Assembly (NCBI GenBank): GCA_014379065.1
Contig: JACMMM010000275.1
Location: forward strand, 1-7,714
Direction: 5' to 3'
Length of the DNA: 7,714 nt
Source: Saprospiraceae bacterium
GTDB lineage: Bacteria > Bacteroidota > Bacteroidia > Chitinophagales > Saprospiraceae
In this document: positions 1 to 5,755 of the stretch, piece by piece
How positions within the stretch are numbered: position 1 is the stretch's first letter
Layout of the letters: the number at the start of each line of letters is the position of its first letter
The notes under the pieces: model-generated
Told to the model about the DNA's origin: nothing
Databases searched by the model: none
The model's input: only the letters and a program-made list of their open reading frames with translations
Program-made: the position numbers and the translations under genes

Positions 1-44
1 AAACCTCTAAACCCTAAACTCTACCCCCCTCAACCCTAATCCCC
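1..44. repeat. Degenerate C/A-rich heptad/octad array, cut by left edge
   Basis: This stretch divides into short units of 7 or 8 bases that begin with A and run into C: AAACCTCT (1-8), AAACCCT (9-15), AAACTCT (16-22), ACCCCCCT (23-30), CAACCCT (31-37) and AATCCCC (38-44). It lies just beyond the terminator of the regulator gene and codes for nothing visible. Its unit style resembles the repeats at 4529-4647 and 5571-5586. The left end is outside the window, so its full length is unknown. Confidence 0.5.
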
Positions 45-84
45 AAAAAGCGAAAGGCCCCCCACGGTTGGGGAGCCTTCACGC
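45..84 (-). terminator. Intrinsic terminator of the Crp/Fnr regulator gene
   Basis: Read on the minus strand, bases 84-70 and 63-50 form a stem of about 14 pairs with one bulged T (81) and two G-T wobbles, and a 6-base loop (64-69). The base of the stem is GCG/CGC and the top is CCCC/GGGG. It is followed at once by five T (49-45). It starts 38 bases after the stop codon of the regulator gene, which is the right place and direction to end that transcript. Confidence 0.85.
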
Positions 85-121
85 ATTCAAACTTGCAGCG
101 TAAATATTTTGTGTTTGCTGA

Positions 122-802
122 TTAGGCGAGTTTGTCCACGTCTCGGATTAGAATGCTGTTTCGATTAAAATAAATGAGGTTGGAGCGCTTGAGTTCGTTG
201 AAAACGGAGGTTACGGTTTGGCGGCTGGTGCCTGTGAGGCTGGCTATTTCTTGCTGCGTAAGGTGGTGTTTCACCAGGGTCTCGAACCCTACACGACGGC
301 CTTCGCGAGTGGCCGTTTCCAGCAAAAACTCGATGATGCGTTCGCGGGCGTCTTTCACCACAAGGTTGGCAAGCCGTTCTTCCACTCGTTGGAGGCGTTG
401 TGAAATGTGGTGCATGCAAGCGAACACAAGCCGTTGGTTATCCTGCATAAGCTTTTGAAAATCAACCAACTTGATGGCCAAGTACTCGGCGCCATCGTGC
501 AGGCTTTGGGCAAATTCGCTGCGCATTTGTTCGCCAGCAAGCGCCAAATCGCCAAACAGTGTTTCCGGGGCAATCAATTCTTTAATAATCTCCCGACCTT
601 CGCTGGAAAATGTGCCCGTTTTCACACGGCCTTTTACCAAAAAGTAGAGATGCTCCGCCGCTTCATCAGGTACAAAGACGAAGTGGTAGCGGGGGGCCGT
701 GCGGAATTGCGCACAGTCGGCGAGTTGCGACAGCTCCATTTCGTTCAGCGAAACGAACATGGGCAATTTTTTGAGGAAATCAATTTTCGCGTTCTTGTCC
801 AT
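122..802 (-). CDS. Crp/Fnr-family transcriptional regulator
   Basis: This 226-residue protein has the usual length and order of the Crp/Fnr family. It has an N-terminal cyclic-nucleotide-binding-type beta-barrel (about 15-110), a long dimerisation helix (about 113-145) and a C-terminal winged helix-turn-helix (about 150-222). The phosphate-cassette region reads FGDLAL (83-88) followed by RS (94-95). The Arg-Ser pair matches the one that holds the cAMP phosphate in E. coli CRP, while the Glu of the usual G-E is Asp85. Ligand binding is therefore possible but unproven. Only two cysteines (30 and 129) are present, so it cannot carry an Fnr-type four-Cys iron-sulfur cluster. The helix-turn-helix is 181-206, with recognition helix SRQTVTSVFNELK (193-205). 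Compared with CRP R-E-x-x-x-R, it keeps Arg194 but has Gln195 and Ser199. The start has no Shine-Dalgarno site, as is usual in Bacteroidota, and sits about 34 bases from a good promoter. The regulon cannot be told from the sequence. Confidence 0.93.
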   Translation of the reverse strand: MDKNAKIDFLKKLPMFVSLNEMELSQLADCAQFRTAPRYHFVFVPDEAAEHLYFLVKGRVKTGTFSSEGREIIKELIAPETLFGDLALAGEQMRSEFAQSLHDGAEYLAIKLVDFQKLMQDNQRLVFACMHHISQRLQRVEERLANLVVKDARERIIEFLLETATREGRRVGFETLVKHHLTQQEIASLTGTSRQTVTSVFNELKRSNLIYFNRNSILIRDVDKLA

Positions 803-819
803 GAGCAGCAGATTTTGTG

Positions 820-833
820 TTGATTAATATAAA
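820..833. promoter_or_regulatory. Fnr-like box at the regulator's predicted transcription start
   Basis: The sequence TTGATTAATATAAA matches the Fnr/Dnr-type palindrome TTGAT-N4-ATCAA at 9 of 10 fixed positions. It lies just downstream of the predicted start site of the regulator gene (near 836), where a bound protein would block transcription, so autorepression is the natural guess. A second, wider inverted repeat, TTTTGTG (813-819) and CACAAAA (840-846), encloses it and overlaps the -7 element. The match could be chance in AT-rich DNA. Confidence 0.4.
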
Positions 834-841
834 TGACAGCA

Positions 842-872
842 CAAAAGTAGGCGGGAGATCGGCTTACAAAAA
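842..872 (-). promoter_or_regulatory. Bacteroidota-type promoter of the Crp/Fnr gene
   Basis: On the minus strand there is TTTTTG (872-867), a 17-base spacer and TACTTTTG (849-842). The second element fits the Bacteroidota -7 consensus TAnnTTTG exactly, and the first fits the -33 TTTG element. A start near 836 would give a leader of about 34 bases before the ATG at 802. Confidence 0.7.
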
Positions 873-887
873 GGACAATTTTTAAGG

Positions 888-919
888 TTTGTCGGGATTT
901 TAAAGTGAAATTATTTTTC
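888..919 (+). promoter_or_regulatory. Possible promoter of the T9SS cargo gene
   Basis: TTTG (888-891), a 20-base spacer and TATTTTTC (912-919) match the Bacteroidota -33/-7 pattern except for the last base of the -7 box. It would start a leader of about 120 bases ahead of the ATG at 1050. It lies almost back to back with the leftward promoter at 842-872. No better match was found closer to the gene. Confidence 0.35.
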
Positions 920-1049
920 CTAAAAATTTGAAAATCAATTATTTAAAACTCCAAATTAAAATATTAAAAACTGGCACTCTTTTGGCCCATAAGCCCAGAT
1001 TGCTGCCTAATCTCATGCTGCTAGTGGCTTTGCCCAAACCGATTATTCC

Positions 1050-4000
1050 ATGAACATCAAACACATACTTCCTTTTTTGGCGCTTTTGCTCCCATTCACT
1101 GCACGCACACAATGCAGTAACCCGATTGTCCTTGATGGTGTGACGGTATCTAACACGCAATGCGGTTCGTCTACAGGTACCATCATCATTAACCCCGGGG
1201 GCGGGCTTGGTTTATATAATTTTGAATGGACGCCGCCCGCATCAAATTCTAATGTTGCCATCAATCTCGCAGCAGGCACTTACAACGTCCACATCGTAAG
1301 AGCGAACAACCCAAATTGCATACTAGACACCGTTGTGGTCGTCAACAACAGCAATGGGCCACAAGTACAGGTCACTATCAGCCCCGCCCAATGTCTGGCC
1401 TCCAACGGTTCCATCTCACTCACGCCGACCAATTTATTGTTTAACTGGAGCAACGGCGGTTCAGGCTCTACCGTGACCGGATTGGCCAGCAAAAACTATT
1501 ATGTAACGGTCACAAACCCAAATACTGGCTGTTATTCTATCTTCAAATATTTTGTACCGAGAAACCTCAATAGCCTGGCTGTGAACACTTTGGTACAGGA
1601 TAATGCTAAATGCAGCATGAACAACGGCAAAGCTCAGGTAGTTGTGACGGGAGGATCCGGGCAATATTCATACAACCCTGGCCCTGGCCCGCAATACAAC
1701 AATCTGGCCCCGGGCAATTACACCGTGCAGGTATCTGACAATGCGACGGGGTGCTTTGGTTCAACTAATTTTACAATTCAGAATTTGCAAATAAGCGGCA
1801 CCGTCAACATTACGCCGCACAATGTGCGATGCTCGGGCCAGACAACGGGTACCGTAGAATTTAGCGTAACACCTGGGCAAAATTTTGAGCTCCCGTATGT
1901 GTTCACCTTGAAAGATCAGGGCGGCACCAGTTATTCCCCCGGCAGTTTGCCTGCTGGCACTTTCACTTTGCAAATCGCCGACGCAGACGGCTGCACTTTG
2001 CCTCCTCAGAACTTTTCCATCAACGAGCCCCCCGCTTTTAACCCACAAGTGCAAGTGAGTCCAGAAACATGCGTGGCAGGAGGGCAAATTTCCCTCTCCA
2101 TTACTGGCGGCAACGGCGCACCGTATATTGTTAATTGGGCAGACTTGCCGGGCGACGACAACCCCGAGGATCGGACAAACCTTCGCGCAGGGCGCTATTC
2201 CGCTGTGGTTTTTGATTCTCTTTTTTGTACTTACTCCATTGACACTGTTCTGGTTGCGCCTAATTGCAATAACTTGACGAATGTCCACATGGTGCTGGGC
2301 GTCAACACGACTGACTTTTATTGTGTGCCACAACCAGTAGGTCTCGCACCGGGAGCTACTACGTTCAGCATCTTGGGCGGAGGTCTCAACGGGAGTTCTG
2401 CTTATGGCAGTTGGTCGCTAAACTCAAGCGGTTGCCTGGCCTATTTGGCGGGTTCCAATCCTGGTTTCGGCCTGGACACGATTTGCATTATCAGCATGGC
2501 GCCGCAGATTGGGCTAAAAGACACTACCTGTGTTATCGTTAGCATTACGCAACAACAACCCAGCAAGCAATCTGTGTTCTTTTCCGTGCTAGTGAATAAA
2601 TCAACTACAACATGTGGCTCAATACCGCTGTCGTTTACCAGCACGCACATCCTTCAATTGGGCAGGCCGGGCTTGAGCGGCACCAGCGATACTTACGGTT
2701 CCTATATTATTGACAACGTAAGCGCCTGTCTTGATTTTTTTGCCAACAACGCACCCGGATTCAATGTAGACGAAATTCGAGTCGCCGTGTTCGATACCCT
2801 GGCGAACAAATGCCACATCATTTCGTATTTCCCTAGCGTGCTGCCCCAAAATGACTGTTCGAGTGCCGTTGACCTTGCTGACACACTCCATTTCATCACT
2901 ACTGGTTGCAACGGGGTAGCCTTGGGCTGTGTGCCCATTCCTTACGACGACATCGTGAACTACACGATTATTGACAATGGAGCACTCTATGCCGGAGGCT
3001 ATACTGGTTGCGCCCCAGACAGCATAATGAGCTATAATGTGACCGTTTTGCCGACAGGGGGCGGCCCTTATGAACTGACCGAATGGAAAATAAACGGACA
3101 GGCTCATACGGGTAATTTCCTCACGTTCAATGGCTTGGTAGATTTAATGAACTTGATTGATCCATCGGCCAATGGCTGGAAAGCGCAAGGAGTAGGTTTT
3201 ATCCGAGGCGGCCATCTTGCAAATACCTATGGGCCATTAAAAATAAAATCAGCAGGGGGCAATTCGAGTGTTTACAGCCCTTCCTCGCTGTTGGTACCGC
3301 TTGGAACGGAAATGCGTTTTACGCCCGGCTTCCACAAGGTCGTTTTTCGAAATGTCCAGACGGCTTGCTCGGATACGGTAACTGTTGACGCGGTTTGTTT
3401 CGACTGTGCTCCCATCCATAGCTATCCATTGGATGCTTTTGGGGGTGTAAAATGGAACGCAGCCACTTGTAATTCAGACACGGTTTTTTGTACCAACATC
3501 CTCAATGTCGAATTGGGCCAACACATCGTCACAGACAATGGCGATCTTTTCATTAACTTCAATTTGTGCGGAAATTTTGTCGGTATGAACCTCGACACGG
3601 GTTTACACCAACTTCATTTTCGGAATACCATCACCACCTGCGAGTGGAATGTGCGTTTTTATCTGGAATGCAAAAATGTGCTGAACGAGCAGACTATCCC
3701 TGTCAGTGTTCCTTTAGGCGGCACAGTCAATATCTGTCTGGACACAAGTTTTGTGGACAGTCCAATTACCAGCATGACCAATATTTGTGAAGATGAAGGA
3801 AGTGATATTATTGGCTACTCGTTCAATACACCCGAGTGGTGCGTACAAATAACGGGACAAAACTTAGGCCTGGACACCTTGTGCGTTCAACTTTGCAACG
3901 ACCTTGGCGAGTGTGCCGATTACATTCTCCTGATTAATGTTTCTGGCACCCCTTCCGACAGCCTGCTTGCCGGGCCAGATGCGGTGTTTAACATCAAAAA

Positions 4001-4520
4001 TGAGTCTTTGGATTTTAATATCATTGCCAACGACATTGTAGGGGGGATTGTGGGCAACCTTGGGGGTCTCACGGAGGTGAAATTCTTAAGCAACCCCACG
4101 CTGGGCACTTTTACTTTCAATGCTTCCAATGGTACGGTGTCGTACACACCCGAACAAGGAGAATGTGGGGTAGATTCATTCTCCTACCGCATTACCGATG
4201 ACATGGGCCAACAGTCCATCGCCACCATAAAAGTGACCATTTCTTGCGATAAAATATTAGTGTTCAAAGGCATCTCGCCAAATGGCGACGGACGGAACGA
4301 CACTTGGCACATCCTCGGCATCGAGCAATTCCCCGACAATACGGTGCAGGTATTCAACCGCTGGGGAAACCTCGTTTTTGAGCAAAAATATTACACCAAC
4401 GCCACCGCTTGGGGCGGTCAGTGGAATGAAAAAGACCTGCCCGACGGCACCTATTTTTACCTGATAGAATTGGGCGGGAATGCAGGGAAATTAAGCGGTT
4501 GGTTGCAGATTTTGAGGTGA
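1050..4520 (+). CDS. Large secreted T9SS type B cargo protein with SprB-like and Ig-like repeats
   Basis: This 1156-residue protein is complete. Residues 1-20 are a signal peptide: a basic start (MNIKH), a Leu/Phe-rich core, and probable cleavage just before Gln21. Five SprB-like repeats follow (about 31-98, 107-168, 178-243, 250-326, 332-402), with the typical G-x-Y-x-V and D-x-x-G-C endings. Two related modules follow at 412-500 and 508-597, sharing a G-S-x-x-x-(N)-x-x-x-C-L and (P)-G-F-x-x-D pattern, with a related third at about 888-965. Between them, 618-785 and 803-875 look like two more related modules (GFHKVVFRN against GLHQLHFRN). Residues 969-1066 form a cadherin/Big_9-type Ig-like domain with the markers ANDIVGG, GTVSYTP and DSFSYRITD. 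Residues 1069-1156 are a type B (CHU_C, gliding-motility-associated) sorting domain. The protein should be exported by Sec and then passed across the outer membrane by T9SS, to be surface-bound or released. It may be an adhesin or a gliding-related surface protein. No enzyme domain is visible, so its exact job is unknown. Confidence 0.93.
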   Translation: MNIKHILPFLALLLPFTARTQCSNPIVLDGVTVSNTQCGSSTGTIIINPGGGLGLYNFEWTPPASNSNVAINLAAGTYNVHIVRANNPNCILDTVVVVNNSNGPQVQVTISPAQCLASNGSISLTPTNLLFNWSNGGSGSTVTGLASKNYYVTVTNPNTGCYSIFKYFVPRNLNSLAVNTLVQDNAKCSMNNGKAQVVVTGGSGQYSYNPGPGPQYNNLAPGNYTVQVSDNATGCFGSTNFTIQNLQISGTVNITPHNVRCSGQTTGTVEFSVTPGQNFELPYVFTLKDQGGTSYSPGSLPAGTFTLQIADADGCTLPPQNFSINEPPAFNPQVQVSPETCVAGGQISLSITGGNGAPYIVNWADLPGDDNPEDRTNLRAGRYSAVVFDSLFCTYSIDTVLVAPNCNNLTNVHMVLGVNTTDFYCVPQPVGLAPGATTFSILGGGLNGSSAYGSWSLNSSGCLAYLAGSNPGFGLDTICIISMAPQIGLKDTTCVIVSITQQQPSKQSVFFSVLVNKSTTTCGSIPLSFTSTHILQLGRPGLSGTSDTYGSYIIDNVSACLDFFANNAPGFNVDEIRVAVFDTLANKCHIISYFPSVLPQNDCSSAVDLADTLHFITTGCNGVALGCVPIPYDDIVNYTIIDNGALYAGGYTGCAPDSIMSYNVTVLPTGGGPYELTEWKINGQAHTGNFLTFNGLVDLMNLIDPSANGWKAQGVGFIRGGHLANTYGPLKIKSAGGNSSVYSPSSLLVPLGTEMRFTPGFHKVVFRNVQTACSDTVTVDAVCFDCAPIHSYPLDAFGGVKWNAATCNSDTVFCTNILNVELGQHIVTDNGDLFINFNLCGNFVGMNLDTGLHQLHFRNTITTCEWNVRFYLECKNVLNEQTIPVSVPLGGTVNICLDTSFVDSPITSMTNICEDEGSDIIGYSFNTPEWCVQITGQNLGLDTLCVQLCNDLGECADYILLINVSGTPSDSLLAGPDAVFNIKNESLDFNIIANDIVGGIVGNLGGLTEVKFLSNPTLGTFTFNASNGTVSYTPEQGECGVDSFSYRITDDMGQQSIATIKVTISCDKILVFKGISPNGDGRNDTWHILGIEQFPDNTVQVFNRWGNLVFEQKYYTNATAWGGQWNEKDLPDGTYFYLIELGGNAGKLSGWLQILR
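1140..2255 (+). repeat. Five SprB-like protein repeats, each with one Cys pair
   Basis: Five repeats of about 65-80 residues lie in series at the N-terminus of the mature protein. Each has a first cysteine near its start and a second near its end: 38/90, 115/161, 188/235, 261/315 and 341/393, a spacing of 46-54 residues. The repeats share a G-[GN]-x-x-x-Y core strand and a closing A-G-x-Y-x-V-x-V-x-D-x-x-x-C. They are diverged at the DNA level, so this is an old domain array and not a recent duplication. Confidence 0.7.
4254..4517 (+). other. Encoded T9SS type B C-terminal sorting domain
   Basis: Residues 1069-1156 carry the marks of the gliding-motility-associated C-terminal family: ISPNGDGRNDTW (1075-1086), VQVFNRWGNLVFE (1099-1111), a W-x-G-x-W (1121-1125) and LPDGTYFYLI (1130-1139), ending in a short final strand and a terminal Arg. 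In this family the domain is recognised by the T9SS translocon. Type B cargo is generally tied to SprF/PorP-like partners, none of which is encoded in this window. Confidence 0.92.
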
Positions 4521-4528
4521 GAGCAATT

Positions 4529-4647
4529 GGTTATTTGGTGATTGGGGGATTTGGCTATTTGGGTGCCAAAGTTTAATATTCGATTTCCCGTGGAGGCTGG
4601 TATGAAATCCAAGCCTGGCACCCAAATAACCAAATCCCCCAATAACC
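4529..4647. repeat. Long palindrome of 8-bp units between convergent genes; likely two-way terminator
   Basis: Bases 4541-4568 and 4616-4643 are inverted copies, 27 of 28 matching, around a 47-base spacer. Each arm is a run of 8-base units. The right arm has AAATAACC (4624), AAATCCCC (4632) and CAATAACC (4640). On the minus strand the left arm has AAATAGCC, AAATCCCC, CAATCACC and AAATAACC (4560 down to 4529). The left arm thus has one unit more than the right. The palindrome begins 9 bases after the stop of the cargo gene and ends 3 bases before the stop of the DapA-like gene. The transcript could fold into a stem of 28 or more pairs, which suits a terminator for both genes, although there is no clear T-run. 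Confidence 0.7.
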
Positions 4648-4649
4648 AC

Positions 4650-5546
4650 TCATAACACTGGCCTTTTTGCCAGCGCATCTTGGATAACTTTCAAAACCTC
4701 CTCACGTTCTGATCCCTCCAACGGCAAGCGCGGCGCACGAACGTGTTCTGTGCCAAGCCCCGTTGCTACCTCAGCCAGTTTGATGTATTGCACCAATTTG
4801 GGATGAATATCCAATTCCAACAAAGGCAAAAACCATTGGTAAAGCCGCCGGGCTTCTTCTATTCGACCCGCTTTGGCGTGGCGGTAAATCGCCACGGTCT
4901 CGCGTGGGAAAGCGTCCACCAGACCCGCTACCCAACCGTGGGCGCCGAGCAGCAGACTTTCAAGCGCCAGAGTGTCCACTCCACAGAGGATTTTAAATCT
5001 GTCGCCAAATCGGTTGAGCATACGGGTCACGTTGCTAACATCGCGGGTGCTTTCTTTCACGGCTTGTATGGTCGGCCAATCGGCCATGGTATCGAACATT
5101 TCGAGGGTCACCAGGATTTTGTAATCTACCGGGTTGTTGTAGATCATAATCGGGAGCGGCGTAACCTCGGCCACCGCGCGAAAGTAGGCCAGTGTTTCGC
5201 GGTCATCGGCCTTGTAGCGCATGGGTGGAAGGAGCATAAGTCCGCTCGCGCCACAACGTTCGGCCTCTTGGGCAGCGGCCTCGGCGGCACGGGTGGTTTG
5301 TTCGGCGATGTTCATCACCACGGGTACGCGCCCGGCGGCTTTACGCACGCAGAAACGCACGAGTTCGTACTTTTCTTCATTGAGCAGACTACTGGCTTCG
5401 CCAAGGGTGCCGCCCAATACAAGGCCCTCCGCGCCTGCGGCGATTTGAGCTTCCATGTTTTTTTCAAACATTTGGAAATCAAGCGAATCAGTTTCGGTAA
5501 ATGGTGTAGTGAGAGCGGGATAAACGCCGTGCCAAAGGGTATGCAT
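4650..5546 (-). CDS. DapA/N-acetylneuraminate lyase superfamily aldolase or deaminase, not a true DHDPS
   Basis: The 298-residue length and the eight-fold alpha/beta pattern fit the pyruvate-dependent class I aldolase superfamily (DapA, NanA, KDG aldolase, HOGA). The Schiff-base lysine is Lys164 in QAVKES, and the partner tyrosine is Tyr136 in IYNNP. The substrate-carboxylate loop is GGTLGE (45-50), where the family normally has G-T-T-G-E, so the second Thr is Leu48. By my alignment to E. coli DapA, Tyr107 corresponds to Met109 and the aspartate-semialdehyde-binding Arg138 to Asp141. A role in lysine synthesis is therefore unlikely. The sequence reminds me of Bacteroidota members found with 4-hydroxyproline degradation genes (pyrroline-4-hydroxy-2-carboxylate deaminase type), but no such gene is in this window, so that is a guess. 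It is a cytoplasmic enzyme with no signal peptide. It is convergent with the cargo gene and divergent from the polyamine gene. The start has no Shine-Dalgarno site, and residues HTLWHGVYPALTTPF form the expected first strand. Confidence 0.85.
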   Translation of the reverse strand: MHTLWHGVYPALTTPFTETDSLDFQMFEKNMEAQIAAGAEGLVLGGTLGEASSLLNEEKYELVRFCVRKAAGRVPVVMNIAEQTTRAAEAAAQEAERCGASGLMLLPPMRYKADDRETLAYFRAVAEVTPLPIMIYNNPVDYKILVTLEMFDTMADWPTIQAVKESTRDVSNVTRMLNRFGDRFKILCGVDTLALESLLLGAHGWVAGLVDAFPRETVAIYRHAKAGRIEEARRLYQWFLPLLELDIHPKLVQYIKLAEVATGLGTEHVRAPRLPLEGSEREEVLKVIQDALAKRPVL

Positions 5547-5570
5547 GATATGGGTGGATTTTAGGAAGTC

Positions 5571-5586
5571 GGGGATTTGGGGATTC
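5571..5586 (-). repeat. Two 8-bp units in the leader of the DapA-like gene
   Basis: On the minus strand GAATCCCC (5586-5579) is followed directly by AAATCCCC (5578-5571), about 25-40 bases upstream of the ATG at 5546. AAATCCCC is the same unit found in both arms of the palindrome at 4529-4647. I see no clear TAnnTTTG promoter on this strand between 5547 and 5755. Confidence 0.4.
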
Positions 5587-5655
5587 GGTTTGAAAATTGG
5601 TGCAATTAGTATGGCGCGAAGGTATCAAAGCCTTCAAAAAAGTCGAGCTTCTGCT

Positions 5656-5663
5656 TACTTTTG
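5656..5663 (+). promoter_or_regulatory. Probable -7 element for the carboxyspermidine dehydrogenase gene
   Basis: TACTTTTG fits the Bacteroidota -7 consensus TAnnTTTG exactly and is identical to the -7 box of the Crp/Fnr gene. A start near 5670 would give a leader of about 86 bases. There is no clear TTTG at the -33 distance (the region reads CCTTC), so the promoter may be weak or need an activator. Confidence 0.45.
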
Positions 5664-5720
5664 CCCGCCCATTTTTGAATTCCTTTTTATAATAAATTGA
5701 TTTTCAAAACCTTGCTCTAA

Positions 5721-5754
5721 TTACCATTTACCATTTACCACTTACCACTAAGGA
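5721..5754 (+). repeat. Four tandem TTACCAY heptads just ahead of the start codon, with a close AAGGA
   Basis: TTACCAT (5721 and 5728) and TTACCAC (5735 and 5742) stand head to tail through 5748. They are followed by AAGGA (5750-5754), one base from the ATG at 5756. That AAGGA resembles a Shine-Dalgarno site but is too close to act normally. The heptads sit in the untranslated leader, so a change in copy number would alter leader length without shifting the reading frame. Confidence 0.7.
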
Positions 5755-5755
5755 A

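Noticed and set aside
1..22. Telomere-like AAACCCTAAAC sequence
   Set aside because: It resembles plant telomere repeats only by chance. The units vary in length and sequence, and the surrounding genes are clearly bacterial.
122..802. Oxygen-sensing Fnr with an iron-sulfur cluster
   Set aside because: Only two cysteines are present and none form the N-terminal cluster motif.
407..823. Plus-strand open frame opposite the Crp/Fnr gene
   Set aside because: It is a mirror of a well-supported regulator gene and shows no recognisable domain.
4659..4674. CTGGC/GCCAG hairpin as terminator of the DapA-like gene
   Set aside because: It is a 5-bp stem inside the coding region with the A/T run in its loop and no T-run after it.
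4743..5564. Long plus-strand open frame (273 codons) opposite the DapA-like gene
   Set aside because: The minus-strand protein has clear catalytic motifs. The plus-strand translation is His/Gly-rich with no family features, as expected for an antisense shadow.
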